The notes: generated by a model from the sequence alone, not told the origin. 64,000 bases of DNA from Rossellomorea aquimaris (GCF_008180865.1 NZ_VTEX01000005.1:62001-126000), one strand, 5' to 3'. Positions 45,587 to 54,057 are shown, numbered from the stretch's first letter. Made by a program: numbers and translations.

Positions 45587-46828
45587 ATGAAAAAAGCTAT
45601 CCTCTTTACCATCATCCTTGCTCTTGTTTTTCCATCAACACCCTCCGCATCCATAAACAATCAAGTTAAAGCTGCTTTTATAAGGGAGGGGAATTTGTGG
45701 ACCTTGATAAATAACCAAGAAACACAAATAACGCATTCCGGTAACGTCCGCTCTCAACCCAAATGGTCAACCGATGGCACCTGGCTTGCCTATCAAGTAG
45801 AGACCACTTCTGAATTTGATAAAGGGAAAACGCAGTCAGAGCTATGGACTTATAATCTTAAAACCGGGGAAAAAAAGAGAATTTCTTATAACGGTCATTC
45901 TCCAGAATGGGCTCCCCATAAAAGCCATGTTGCTTATAATAATAGAGGAATTTTAGATATCTCAGACCTCAAGCGTTTCTACAACATTGCAACCGGGGTC
46001 AGTGACTTCACGTGGCTTCCGGATGGAAGTGGATTCCTTCTTTCTTCATCAGGAACTCTCAATCCGGATGGATGGTCAAGCGCCTCTTTGTACATAAAAA
46101 AAGTCGGCGATAACTATGAAGACATTGTTCTTTTTGGAGGGGTTGAGCCATTCTTCACCCTCCCAAGGGAAATTGGGACAAGTGATCAAAACAAACTGAT
46201 TGCGGTCTATGCCGAGCAGCTGACCTACTCACCGAGCGGCAAGTGGATTTCATTTGTGGTGTCTCCAACCGCTTCCTGGTCCATGGACAGCAATATGGTG
46301 TGTGTCATCGATAAGGAAGGAAAAAATTTCGAAGTACTGGACGAGATGATTTTGGATGTAGGTCAGCCCAAATGGTCACCGTCAACAGATACGCTAGCCT
46401 ATATCGCAGGCGGAGGGAGAATCGTATTCGGCTTCAAAAATAAAGATCTAAAAGTAAAAGAAATGCCTGTTTCAGGAACTTACACCCCTGCCCAATTCGC
46501 TGACCTGGATTTTGACTGGATGACTGACAAATCACTGGTGGTTTCAAGAATCAAAGAGCACGAGTGGACCAATGACTTCAGTAAGCATCCGCTGCCTGCC
46601 CTTTATACTCTGAATATCGATTCGAATCAACAAATGAAAATCACGAGTCCTCCTAAAGGATATGGAGACTATGCCCCTCAGTTCATCCAATCCATTGAAA
46701 AACTCGTTTGGTTAAGAGGGACATCTATAACAGATACGAAAAGGGACCTGTGGATAGGGAACAAGGATGGTACTGATGCTAAGCAATGGTTGGGGGATAT
46801 TGAAGAAATTGTATTTTTTAAAAGGTAA
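45587..46828 (+). CDS. Secreted TolB-like beta-propeller protein
   Basis: 413 residues. A signal peptide (KKAILFTIILALVFPSTPSA) leads out of the cell. The rest has repeated blades typical of WD40-like/TolB propellers: QPKWSTDGTWLAYQ, SPEWAPHKSHVAYN, FTWLPDGSGFLLSS, YSPSGKWISF, PKWSPSTDTLAYIA. The protein probably works outside or at the cell surface as a binding platform; no enzymatic motif seen. ATG 45587 with AAAGGAG. Repeat array copy 4 begins 40 nt after its stop. Confidence 0.75.
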   Translation: MKKAILFTIILALVFPSTPSASINNQVKAAFIREGNLWTLINNQETQITHSGNVRSQPKWSTDGTWLAYQVETTSEFDKGKTQSELWTYNLKTGEKKRISYNGHSPEWAPHKSHVAYNNRGILDISDLKRFYNIATGVSDFTWLPDGSGFLLSSSGTLNPDGWSSASLYIKKVGDNYEDIVLFGGVEPFFTLPREIGTSDQNKLIAVYAEQLTYSPSGKWISFVVSPTASWSMDSNMVCVIDKEGKNFEVLDEMILDVGQPKWSPSTDTLAYIAGGGRIVFGFKNKDLKVKEMPVSGTYTPAQFADLDFDWMTDKSLVVSRIKEHEWTNDFSKHPLPALYTLNIDSNQQMKITSPPKGYGDYAPQFIQSIEKLVWLRGTSITDTKRDLWIGNKDGTDAKQWLGDIEEIVFFKR

Positions 46829-46865
46829 GGTTGAATCTTGCAGCGTTGCAGCCAGATGGCCAAAA

Positions 46866-47010
46866 TTATTCGACAAACGGATCACAAATGATTAATGTTG
46901 GATCAAATATAAAAATTCAGGATCATAAATCTGAATTCAGGATCAATTATCCTGAAAGCGGATCATAAATCCAAAATCCGGATCATAAGTAACGCAAACC
47001 GGATCATATC
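46866..47010 (+). repeat. Phased 20-bp GGATYA repeat array, copy 4
   Basis: Seven GGATCA cores at 46879, 46900, 46920, 46940, 46960, 46980 and 47001, spacing 20-21 bp. The head ATTCGACA is at 46868-46875. Several units contain the small inverted pair GGAT...ATCC. It lies downstream of the TolB-like gene in sense direction, before the convergent DUF4871 gene. It is the best-preserved copy in the window. The rest of the 320-nt gap is the DUF4871 terminator. Confidence 0.85.
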
Positions 47011-47120
47011 TCAATGTAGCCTGAATTTGTTCAAGCTTTTTAGGTTCCAAATGGATCTTATAATTACGACTCGCAAAATCCCCCCCCTCCATTTCCTAGT
47101 AAAAAGAAGAAAAAAACCAA

Positions 47121-47144
47121 AAAGCCGGGCATACCCCCGGCTTA
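47121..47144 (-). terminator. Terminator of the sigma/DUF4871 operon
   Basis: Stem AAGCCGGG/CCCGGCTT (47122-47129 with 47136-47143) with a 6-nt loop, followed on the minus strand by TTTGGTTTTTTTC. Confidence 0.85.
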
Positions 47145-47148
47145 ACAA

Positions 47149-48165
47149 TCATTTTTCAATCTCTAACACAACCACATCAAACAACTTCCCATCCGCATAA
47201 AGCACGAACGCCCACTCGCCACGTTCGGGAATGGTAACAGCCGATGGAGCATGAACATCAGCCCCATTATTCTCTCCACCCAGAGGAATGGTCCAGCCTT
47301 CACCATTATTCAATACGGGGTGGATGGTTCTCGTCTCCCGGTGATAACCAACCACTGTTAGTTCTGCAGCGTGGGTATTCCACAAATGCCACATCCATTT
47401 TTGTGCTTTCAAGCTTGGCATATCCGCTCCAATGATGCCTGATTGATGTTCATTTCCGATTATATTACGTCCAAATGTGCTTGCTTTTCGATCCCAGTTG
47501 ATTTTGTCAAAATCACTTTTCTTAACGTATTCCGGGATATCTTTCGGTAAAACGACAGGCCTCTCTTCTTCCTTTTCAGCCACACTCACGACAACATAAC
47601 CGTAAGCCTCGCCGTCAAGGTAGACTTCATACCTCCATAATCCGCTATTAGGTACCTGAAAGCTGGTGGTGAAGCGCTGTAAACTTGAGTACCCTGGTGA
47701 TGGCTCGGTTATTTTTTGAGGAGATAATACTTCAATACGTTGCCCCGTCTCCTTGTGAACCGCCAAAATGGAGAGTTCTTTTTCTTTAAAGATATCAAAG
47801 GGCTCCTTGAAACTGAAAATATAGCCATTAGGCTTTCCCGCATGAAGTTCAGGGTCAGGAAAGATGCTGAATACGACTTTCTGCTTCTCCTTATAATCGT
47901 GTATTACTTGCCATGTGTTTGGGCTGCCGTTGATGGTTTCATTCTGTTTGATCAAAAAACCAGTTGAAACGAAGAAGCCTATTAAACAAATGGCGACAGT
48001 GGTCATGATGAAAATAACGAATTTATTAGGGCTTTTTGTCTTGACCGTACTACTTGTATGAACTGCATTTCTAATCTTATTTTTTTGAAATTCCCTAAAG
48101 TGAAGACCTTTGTGAGTAGTCGAATCCATCGCGTCCTTTAATTCTTTAAGCTTGCTCTCCATCAT
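47149..48165 (-). CDS. Membrane-anchored DUF4871 protein, probable anti-sigma partner
   Basis: 338 residues. A cytoplasmic N-terminal part of about 48 residues is followed by one transmembrane segment (FVIFIMTTVAICLIGFFVSTGFLI) and a large extracellular part with two sandwich-like regions. The last about 120 residues (KAQKWMWHLWN, GADVHAPSAVTIPERGEWAF) match the DUF4871 type. It overlaps the ECF sigma gene by 20 nt, and such pairing with one-TM proteins is typical of anti-sigma factors. It has no ZAS zinc motif, so the role is inferred from context. Confidence 0.7.
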   Translation of the reverse strand: MMESKLKELKDAMDSTTHKGLHFREFQKNKIRNAVHTSSTVKTKSPNKFVIFIMTTVAICLIGFFVSTGFLIKQNETINGSPNTWQVIHDYKEKQKVVFSIFPDPELHAGKPNGYIFSFKEPFDIFKEKELSILAVHKETGQRIEVLSPQKITEPSPGYSSLQRFTTSFQVPNSGLWRYEVYLDGEAYGYVVVSVAEKEEERPVVLPKDIPEYVKKSDFDKINWDRKASTFGRNIIGNEHQSGIIGADMPSLKAQKWMWHLWNTHAAELTVVGYHRETRTIHPVLNNGEGWTIPLGGENNGADVHAPSAVTIPERGEWAFVLYADGKLFDVVVLEIEK

Positions 48166-48700
48166 CCCCCCACCTTTCCATCATATTTTTCAGGTTTGCC
48201 CTGCCTCTATTCAATCTCGTTTTGATCGTATTCTGGTTCAGACCTAATATCCCTTTAATCTCTTCAATCGAGCATTCTTCATAATAATAAAGCGTGATCA
48301 CTTCACGATACTTTACAGGCAAGGACAATACACACCTGGAAAGAAACTCTTCCTCACTTCGCTTTAGCAGACTCATCTCAGGTAACAAATCCCTTGATGT
48401 GAAAAGTGAAAAAAGACTTGAATTCATCACCACTTTCTTAAATGAAGAACTCTTCAATACATCCTTTGATTTATTAATGACCAGGCGATAAATCCACGCT
48501 TTGAAAGATTTAATCTCATCTATTTTTTCTTGATTCTTGTAGCATGTGATAAATACGTCTTGAACAATGTCTTCGGCCTGCTTCCAATCCTTCACATAGT
48601 TATAGGCTAACTTGGTGAGCCGTTCGCCATACTCATCCATTATCGCTTCAAGCCAGGCATCCCGAGCTTCAAAGTGCTCTTCATCCTTAACATTTCTCAC
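48146..48700 (-). CDS. ECF RNA polymerase sigma factor
   Basis: 184 residues. Region 2 (YGERLTKLAYNYVKDWKQAEDIVQDVF) and region 4 (LPVKYREVITLYYYEECSIEEIKGILGLNQNTIKTRL) are joined by a linker, as in ECF sigma factors. It starts at GTG 48700 with GAGGTGAGG. A TGAAAC-N16-CGTC promoter 33 nt upstream of the start suggests autoregulation. It overlaps the gene of the putative anti-sigma partner. Regulon and signal unknown. Confidence 0.9.
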   Translation of the reverse strand: MRNVKDEEHFEARDAWLEAIMDEYGERLTKLAYNYVKDWKQAEDIVQDVFITCYKNQEKIDEIKSFKAWIYRLVINKSKDVLKSSSFKKVVMNSSLFSLFTSRDLLPEMSLLKRSEEEFLSRCVLSLPVKYREVITLYYYEECSIEEIKGILGLNQNTIKTRLNRGRANLKNMMERWGDDGEQA

Positions 48701-48732
48701 AAGATCCTCACCTCATTCCCCTTTAATGCTAA

Positions 48733-48758
48733 GACGAATCAATCAGGGTTTGGTTTCA
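48733..48758 (-). promoter_or_regulatory. ECF-type promoter of the sigma operon
   Basis: On the minus strand TGAAAC (48753-48758), 16-nt spacer, CGTCTT (CGTC at 48733-48736). This is the sigma-X/W/M-type consensus with ideal spacing, ending 33 nt before the sigma start codon. Confidence 0.7.
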
Positions 48759-48880
48759 TTTTATTTAGTAAACTACATAAACAGCATTCAACACACATAT
48801 AGGTGTATCCTTTGATTAATCCAGAAAATAACATATACTTTTAATAGATTGGAAGTTTTTGAGACAGGAGGAGAAGATAC

Positions 48881-49684
48881 TTGGCTATTTACCATAAAGT
48901 AATAGGAGAAGGCTTTCCCGTTGTAATGGTGCATGGGTGGACGCTTGACCATCAGGCGATGGTGCATGCAATGGAACCGAATTTCGAGAACAGAAGCGGT
49001 TGGAAAAGGATATACATAGATTTGCCGGGAATGGGGCTATCCGAACCCCAATCGTCCATTAAGAACTCGGACGATATGTTAGAAGCCGTGGTAGGGCTAT
49101 TGGATGAGCTCATTCCTGATCAACCATTCATCGTGTGCGGATATTCATATGGGGGATATATGGCTAGGGGAATCGTTCAGGTCCGACATGACAGAGTTCA
49201 TGGCTTAATGCTTCTGGCACCAATGGTCATAGATGAAACTGACAAAAGAGTACTTCCTCAGAAGACCGTTTTCAAAAGAGACCACAATTTGCTATCAGGA
49301 CTTTCTTCAGAAGAAGCGGATGCATTTGCCTCCATGGGGGTCGTTCTAGGTAAGGCTGAATGGGAAAGGTTCCGGGATGATATACTGCTTCCTTCGAGCC
49401 AAACGAATGATGAATTCGTAAACAGGATCCGTGAAAATGGGTATGGTTTCACCTTCGAGCTCTCACAGAAACTTGACTATCCAGCGTTAATAATAACTGG
49501 TCGGCAAGACCATGTAGTAGGCTATCAGGACGCCTGGCAATTAATAGAGTATTATCCAAGGGCAACGTTTGCTGTCGTTGATATGGCTGGTCATAATGTC
49601 CAGATCGAGCAAGTCGATGTATTTAACACCTTGGTCCAAAGCTGGTTGGACAAACTTGAAACAGAGATTTTGCCGCCTTTGTAA
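48881..49684 (+). CDS. Alpha/beta hydrolase
   Basis: 267 residues, full alpha/beta-hydrolase fold. Oxyanion motif VVMVHGWTLD, nucleophile serine in GYSYGGYMA, acid in ITGRQDHVVGYQD, and catalytic His in MAGHNVQIEQ. Substrate unknown; many bacilli carry such genes. The start is TTG 48881 with AGGAGG upstream. It is divergent from the ECF sigma gene. Confidence 0.82.
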   Translation: MAIYHKVIGEGFPVVMVHGWTLDHQAMVHAMEPNFENRSGWKRIYIDLPGMGLSEPQSSIKNSDDMLEAVVGLLDELIPDQPFIVCGYSYGGYMARGIVQVRHDRVHGLMLLAPMVIDETDKRVLPQKTVFKRDHNLLSGLSSEEADAFASMGVVLGKAEWERFRDDILLPSSQTNDEFVNRIRENGYGFTFELSQKLDYPALIITGRQDHVVGYQDAWQLIEYYPRATFAVVDMAGHNVQIEQVDVFNTLVQSWLDKLETEILPPL

Positions 49685-49690
49685 GACAAG

Positions 49691-49733
49691 AGGGACGGAC
49701 CTATGCTTACCTAAAAACTAAAGGTCCTTCCCT
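49691..49733 (+). terminator. Hairpin after the hydrolase gene
   Basis: A 12-bp stem with one mismatch (49691-49702 with 49722-49733), starting 6 nt after the hydrolase stop. It lacks a good T run on the plus strand, and may work for both convergent genes. Confidence 0.5.
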
Positions 49734-49772
49734 CAGATTAATGTCTTACCAAAATATGATATTAACTTTCAC

Positions 49773-50207
49773 TTACTCTAATTCTCCCTTAACCAGCGCC
49801 GCTCTAAGATTGACACCATACTCCATGTATCCCTTCAAGCATGTCAGCATGTATACCCAGCCCTCTTTATTGTCTAGTAATTGGCTGATAAGGTTTTCGT
49901 TGGTCTCATCGAATCCTTCTTCTTTGACTACTACAATTGTGCTGCCTTTTTCTTCTTGCACAAATGTTATGGTCACTTTATGGTTTCCTGCCCACTCGAA
50001 GACAATCTTTTTATGTTCTTGAATTTCTTTTATGGTGATATCACCTTGTGCATCATATTCTTCATATCTTAAAGTAACAGTCTTTCCTTCCTCCCACCTT
50101 TCAGAACTTGAAGAAAACCAGAAGTTACCTATTTTTTCAGGATCAACAAATGCCTCGAAAATTTCATGTGCCGGCTTTTGAATTCTCATTTGAGAGAGAT
50201 TATTCAT
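49773..50207 (-). CDS. SRPBCC (AHSA1/START-like) domain protein
   Basis: 144 residues of the SRPBCC fold: an amphipathic first strand and helix (HEIFEAFVDPEKIGNFWF), the middle strand block KKIVFEWAGNHKVTITF, and the long C-terminal helix WVYMLTCLKGYMEYG. Members bind hydrophobic ligands or act as Hsp90 co-chaperone-like proteins; the ligand is unknown. ATG 50207. Convergent to the alpha/beta hydrolase. Confidence 0.8.
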   Translation of the reverse strand: MNNLSQMRIQKPAHEIFEAFVDPEKIGNFWFSSSSERWEEGKTVTLRYEEYDAQGDITIKEIQEHKKIVFEWAGNHKVTITFVQEEKGSTIVVVKEEGFDETNENLISQLLDNKEGWVYMLTCLKGYMEYGVNLRAALVKGELE

Positions 50208-50304
50208 ACTCTTCCACTCGCTTTCATATATTTTTGCGTTATTTTATTTATATACTGTCTACTATTTCTTGTCCATTTATTATACCATTCCGTTTTCAAT
50301 AATC

Positions 50305-50991
50305 TTATTTCTTGAAGCGGTACCCAACGCCCCAAATGGTTTCAATAAATTCAGGGGTTGAAGGATCATTCTCAATCTTCTCTCTGATTTTCCTGATATG
50401 AACGGTAACCGTCGTGATGTCTCCCATAGAATCAAATCCCCAAATCCTTTCGAATAGGTGTTCTTTACTGAAAACCCTGTTTGGATGAGTCGCCAGGAAA
50501 ACCAATAAGTCGAATTCCTTGGCGGTAAATGTTGTTTCATCCTCATCGACGAATACTCTGCGTGAATCCAAATCGACCATAAGATTTTTAATCTCAATTT
50601 CTTTTTTCTTTTCTTCCCGGTTGATTAATCGGTTATACCTTGCAATATGAGCTTTTACCCTTGCAACGAGTTCATTGGGAGTAAAAGGCTTCACGATATA
50701 ATCATCTGCTCCCCGATCAAATCCCCGGATTTTGTCAATGTCTTCTTTTCTTGCGGTAACCATTAAAATCGGAATATCCAGAAACTCCCTCAGTTTCTTG
50801 CATAACTGAAACCCATCGATTCCCGGCAGCATTAAATCTAACAAAATAAGGCTGTATGAATGGGTCCTTGCCAGGTTCAACCCTTCCTCTCCAGTCGATG
50901 CGATATCACTATCAAACCCATTCACCTCTAAATAATCCCTCTCTAATTCAGCAATATCTGCCTCGTCTTCTATTATCAGTATTTTCTGCAC
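50305..50991 (-). CDS. OmpR-family response regulator
   Basis: 228 residues. The receiver has the acid pair in IEDEAD, the phospho-acceptor Asp in LILLDLMLP (about 52), the conserved Thr in MVTARKE and Lys in IVKPFTPNE. The C-terminal winged helix ends in ETIWGVGYRF. It starts at GTG 50991 behind AAGGTG, directly after the histidine kinase stop, so it is coupled to it. In most pairs the regulator gene comes first; here the kinase does. Confidence 0.92.
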   Translation of the reverse strand: MQKILIIEDEADIAELERDYLEVNGFDSDIASTGEEGLNLARTHSYSLILLDLMLPGIDGFQLCKKLREFLDIPILMVTARKEDIDKIRGFDRGADDYIVKPFTPNELVARVKAHIARYNRLINREEKKKEIEIKNLMVDLDSRRVFVDEDETTFTAKEFDLLVFLATHPNRVFSKEHLFERIWGFDSMGDITTVTVHIRKIREKIENDPSTPEFIETIWGVGYRFKK

Positions 50992-50992
50992 G

Positions 50993-52078
50993 TTATTTCA
51001 CCTTTTTCAATGAAAAATAAATACTCGTCCCCACACCAGGCTCACTATCCGCCCAAATCTTCCCTTTGTGTTTTTCGATGATTTTTTTGGCTATTGATAA
51101 GCCAAGCCCGGTACCTCCCGTGGCTGAGTTTCTCGATGTATCTGTCCGATAGAAGCTGTCAAAGATATAAGGTAAATCGCTTTTCGCGATTCCGCTTCCA
51201 TTATCTTTGATTTCCACCTGGGCTTCATACTGATCCTCACTCAGAATGACTTGAATTTCCTTATAAGTTTTATCCATATATTTCAAACTGTTTTGTGTAA
51301 TATTCATGACAACCCTATTTAATTTTTCCCTATCTGCCTCAACGATATAAGAACCATGCCTATCATGATAAAGCACAGCTATACCATGCTCTTTTTCAAG
51401 CTTTATAGAAAGTTCTTCAATATAATCCTCAAAGTAATCGTTCAGTTTTACCTTCTCAAACGTAAACGGCAATTGTTCCAGGTCAAGCTTCGAATATAGA
51501 AATAATTCATCGATGAGGCCGTCCATATCATTAGCGTTTTTCTCAATTTTAGACATATAGCGATTCAGTTTCTCAGGAGTACACGCAACTCCATCTTGAA
51601 TCCCGCTCACATATCCTTTGATTGATGTTAATGGCGTTTTTAAATCATGAGAAATACTGGCAATAAGCTCCTGACGATTCAGATCGTATTGTTCTTGAAT
51701 AGCTGCAGCCTCCTTCAGTTTAAGCCGCATTTCTTCAAATGTATTGGACAATCGTCCTAACTCATCCCTCAAATCTGTAGCACAACTATAATCGAGATCA
51801 CCTTCACTGATTTTTTTTGCTGCCAAGGACAGTCTATTTATTGGCTCTATAATACTCCTGGAAATATAATAGGTCAGTAAGCCATTAGTGATTACTAAAA
51901 TCATTACGATAGCCCCGAAACGAAGGGTAAGGAAAAATTGTAAATCCTCCCCTTCCGGTTTCCTATTTAACACATAAAAAAACAAATATCCCGCAACCAC
52001 TTCCAGAATCAATAAGCTGACAATAGGAATGACAATCATCCCTATATTCGATAATATCAATCTTTTCTTTATGGACAT
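50993..52078 (-). CDS. Sensor histidine kinase
   Basis: 361 residues. Two transmembrane segments (about 8-34 and 46-68) enclose a very short outside loop, so the signal is likely sensed in the membrane or through another protein. Then HAMP (SRSIIEPINRLSLAAKKISEGDLD), the phospho-His in SISHDLKTPLTSIKGY, and an ATPase part with NITQNSLKY, IKDNGSGI and GGTGLGLSIAKKI. The start is ATG 52078 behind GGAGGTAGG. Similar kinases sit next to ABC transporters for antimicrobial peptides, and an ABC ATPase relic lies immediately upstream. Confidence 0.9.
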   Translation of the reverse strand: MSIKKRLILSNIGMIVIPIVSLLILEVVAGYLFFYVLNRKPEGEDLQFFLTLRFGAIVMILVITNGLLTYYISRSIIEPINRLSLAAKKISEGDLDYSCATDLRDELGRLSNTFEEMRLKLKEAAAIQEQYDLNRQELIASISHDLKTPLTSIKGYVSGIQDGVACTPEKLNRYMSKIEKNANDMDGLIDELFLYSKLDLEQLPFTFEKVKLNDYFEDYIEELSIKLEKEHGIAVLYHDRHGSYIVEADREKLNRVVMNITQNSLKYMDKTYKEIQVILSEDQYEAQVEIKDNGSGIAKSDLPYIFDSFYRTDTSRNSATGGTGLGLSIAKKIIEKHKGKIWADSEPGVGTSIYFSLKKVK

Positions 52079-52125
52079 GCCATCACCTACCTCCGACTCA
52101 GATTCTCCCATATAAGGAGAGCTTT

Positions 52126-52149
52126 GGCTGTCAGGAAGACCTGACAGCC
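52126..52149. other. Strong hairpin between the ABC relic and the kinase gene
   Basis: A perfect 10-bp stem GGCTGTCAGG (52126-52135 with 52140-52149) and 4-nt loop. No T run follows on either side. It could reduce readthrough from upstream genes or be a relic of an old terminator. Confidence 0.5.
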
Positions 52150-52155
52150 TCTTCA

Positions 52156-52248
52156 TTACTTTTCCATTATTCGTCCATCTTCTATATATAATACCCGGTC
52201 ACATAGATGGAGGACTCTTTCACCAGCAATGCAGTCTAAATTCTTGCC
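52156..52248 (-). pseudogene. C-terminal remnant of an ABC transporter ATPase
   Basis: The minus-strand frame 52248-52156 ends ...ERVLHLCDRVLYIEDGRIMEK followed by TAA. This is the typical end of MacB/LolD-type ABC ATPases, after the H-loop (D-x-R-V-L-x-L-x-D-R-V). Upstream the frame stops, and no other part of the ATPase is present. So most of an ABC ATPase gene that once preceded the kinase has been deleted. Confidence 0.5.
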
Positions 52249-52266
52249 TTAAAAGAAACACTCCAA

Positions 52267-52464
52267 TCACTCCTTCTTTAAACTTCTTACATCCATCATT
52301 GGAACTAAAAAGGCACATACAACTGCTGTAATGTAAGGTAGATATTTAATTCCAAATGGCTGATTGAAGAGTCCCAAGCTTATAATTCCTATTACACTTG
52401 ATAAAGCTATCCCTAATACAAAACCACCTATTAAACCTAGAATTATTGCCGCAAATGTTCTCAT
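52267..52464 (-). CDS. DUF5957 family small membrane protein
   Basis: 65 residues with two hydrophobic segments and a conserved glycine-rich start (TFAAIILGLIGGFVLGI) and the end YITAVVCAFLVPMM. It fits DUF5957, of unknown function. The ATG at 52464 overlaps the end of the DUF6220 gene (4 nt), so they are coupled. Confidence 0.7.
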   Translation of the reverse strand: MRTFAAIILGLIGGFVLGIALSSVIGIISLGLFNQPFGIKYLPYITAVVCAFLVPMMDVRSLKKE

Positions 52465-52865
52465 TTCGTTAGCTCCCCTCTCTTATTCTTCCTTATCAGG
52501 TTCCAGGCATTTGTAAAGATTACAATCGACTGCCCTCCTATAACAACAGCGATTACTGGATGCAGAGCTCCCGCCCAAGGCAATGTCCTTGTAATATTAG
52601 CCGTGAAATACATGAGAAAAATGGTTAACATCACTCCCATTACCTGAATCAAGCTTCTACTAGGCAATCTCCCGATGAATGCAAAAATTAGCATCAAAAG
52701 CGGGATAGTAAAACCGAATAGATGAACAAACTCTATATGTTTAGCCCAGTTTGTCGGGTTTACCAACGTTGCAGCACCTGCGATATAAACTTGAGCTAAG
52801 ACAGATGCAGCAAAAAGTACTGATAGTATAAAGAATCCCACTCTTCCCGTCCTATGATCTTTCAC
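52461..52865 (-). CDS. DUF6220 family membrane protein
   Basis: 134 residues with four predicted transmembrane helices. The helix pattern with His in EFVHLFGF and HPVIAVVIGG is as in DUF6220, a family of unknown function. ATG 52865 with GGAGG upstream. It is followed by DUF5957, the ABC relic and the kinase/regulator genes in the same direction. Confidence 0.7.
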   Translation of the reverse strand: MKDHRTGRVGFFILSVLFAASVLAQVYIAGAATLVNPTNWAKHIEFVHLFGFTIPLLMLIFAFIGRLPSRSLIQVMGVMLTIFLMYFTANITRTLPWAGALHPVIAVVIGGQSIVIFTNAWNLIRKNKRGELTK

Positions 52866-52981
52866 GTATTTTCCTCCTTTTTTTCAAACTATATTGGTAT
52901 CTTACAAAGGAGTTCTAAACGAATTATTAGCTAATTATTAAATAATTCTTAAATGTAAAAGAACAGACAAAATAAAAAAGA

Positions 52982-53000
52982 CAGTTCGTGATATGAACTG
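52982..53000 (-). terminator. Possible terminator of the glycerophosphodiesterase gene
   Basis: A short stem CAGTTC/GAACTG (52982-52987 with 52995-53000), followed on the minus strand by TTTTTTATTTTG. Confidence 0.5.
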
Positions 53001-53028
53001 CCTAAGTATGACATCATCCCCGCAGGAA

Positions 53029-54006
53029 TTAATTGTTTATAATAGGGGCTATCCGGTCTATCCTATTTGTCCAAATACCACCATTATAACTCTCTGGAAC
53101 ACGCTCAAGGTCTGCCTTCTCATCAAATCCTTCTGACCAGTCACCATCACCGGCAACAAGAATAACCCTCGTATTGACATCTTCCATTCTATTTATGAAC
53201 TTATCGGGGAACCCCCAAAGGTAAGAAGCATACTTCTCGGGTATATGAATTTGCGTATTTTTACAAGAGTCAGGTATATAGCCCGTCCAACTTAACGCTT
53301 CATAAGAAAGTAGACAGCTTTTTAGCGTCTCTTTTGACATGACCCGCATATCAGGCAATTTCTTCTTTAGAGTCTCAATAGGTTCATCCCCGCCATATAC
53401 TGATAGATCGCCTATCCTTTCCTCTGAATACTTAGAAAGGTAATCGGCTAACCGTTTTCCTTCAGTTGGATCGTTACTCTTAATGTGAATTAAAAATTCC
53501 TCATTGGGAAAGTGGGTTAATACTTTATTTAATGTAGGCATCTGCCCTATCCCTTTCCCTCGAAAAGGATAGGTCTTTCCATTGTCAGCTGTATAACCAT
53601 ATCCTATATCAAGCTTTCTCAGTTCTTCCATTGTATGGTCTCTTGTCTTCCCAGATCCATCCGTTCTACAATCAAGGGTCCAATCGTGGAAAATGGCAAA
53701 TTCCCCATCTTCCGTAGGTTGGATATCAATTTCCACTATATCTGCTCCTGCTTTGAAAGCTGCTTCCATTGAAGGAATAGTGTTTTCCAGGTAAGGGTGC
53801 TCGGGTTCATTGATCATTTCTGCTGTACACGTTTCGCCAGTAATCCCTTCCATTGGAAAGGTTTGAGCCAAGCCCCGATGAGCCAAAAGGATTGGCTTTC
53901 CTTTTCTTTCTTCAGTAAACATAGAGCTATTATTTAGATAAACAAAAATTGTTAATGCGAGGCTGACTACTATCGTTACTTTCAAGCCTTTTTTTATTCT
54001 TTTCAT
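53029..54006 (-). CDS. Glycerophosphodiester phosphodiesterase family protein, membrane-anchored
   Basis: 325 residues. An N-terminal hydrophobic segment (VTIVVSLALTIFVYL) serves as anchor or signal. The GDPD barrel has the catalytic HRG (AHRGLAQTFP), the metal acids in VEIDIQPTEDGEFAIFHDWTLDCRTDG with the second catalytic His in FHD, and KGIGQMPTLNKVL. It would cleave glycerophosphodiesters or related polymers outside the cell. ATG 54006. It is preceded by a separate small membrane-protein gene. Confidence 0.85.
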   Translation of the reverse strand: MKRIKKGLKVTIVVSLALTIFVYLNNSSMFTEERKGKPILLAHRGLAQTFPMEGITGETCTAEMINEPEHPYLENTIPSMEAAFKAGADIVEIDIQPTEDGEFAIFHDWTLDCRTDGSGKTRDHTMEELRKLDIGYGYTADNGKTYPFRGKGIGQMPTLNKVLTHFPNEEFLIHIKSNDPTEGKRLADYLSKYSEERIGDLSVYGGDEPIETLKKKLPDMRVMSKETLKSCLLSYEALSWTGYIPDSCKNTQIHIPEKYASYLWGFPDKFINRMEDVNTRVILVAGDGDWSEGFDEKADLERVPESYNGGIWTNRIDRIAPIINN

Positions 54007-54057
54007 TCGTTTCCCATCCCTATCAAAATAAATGATTTCCCTTACATCGAGGAAAAA

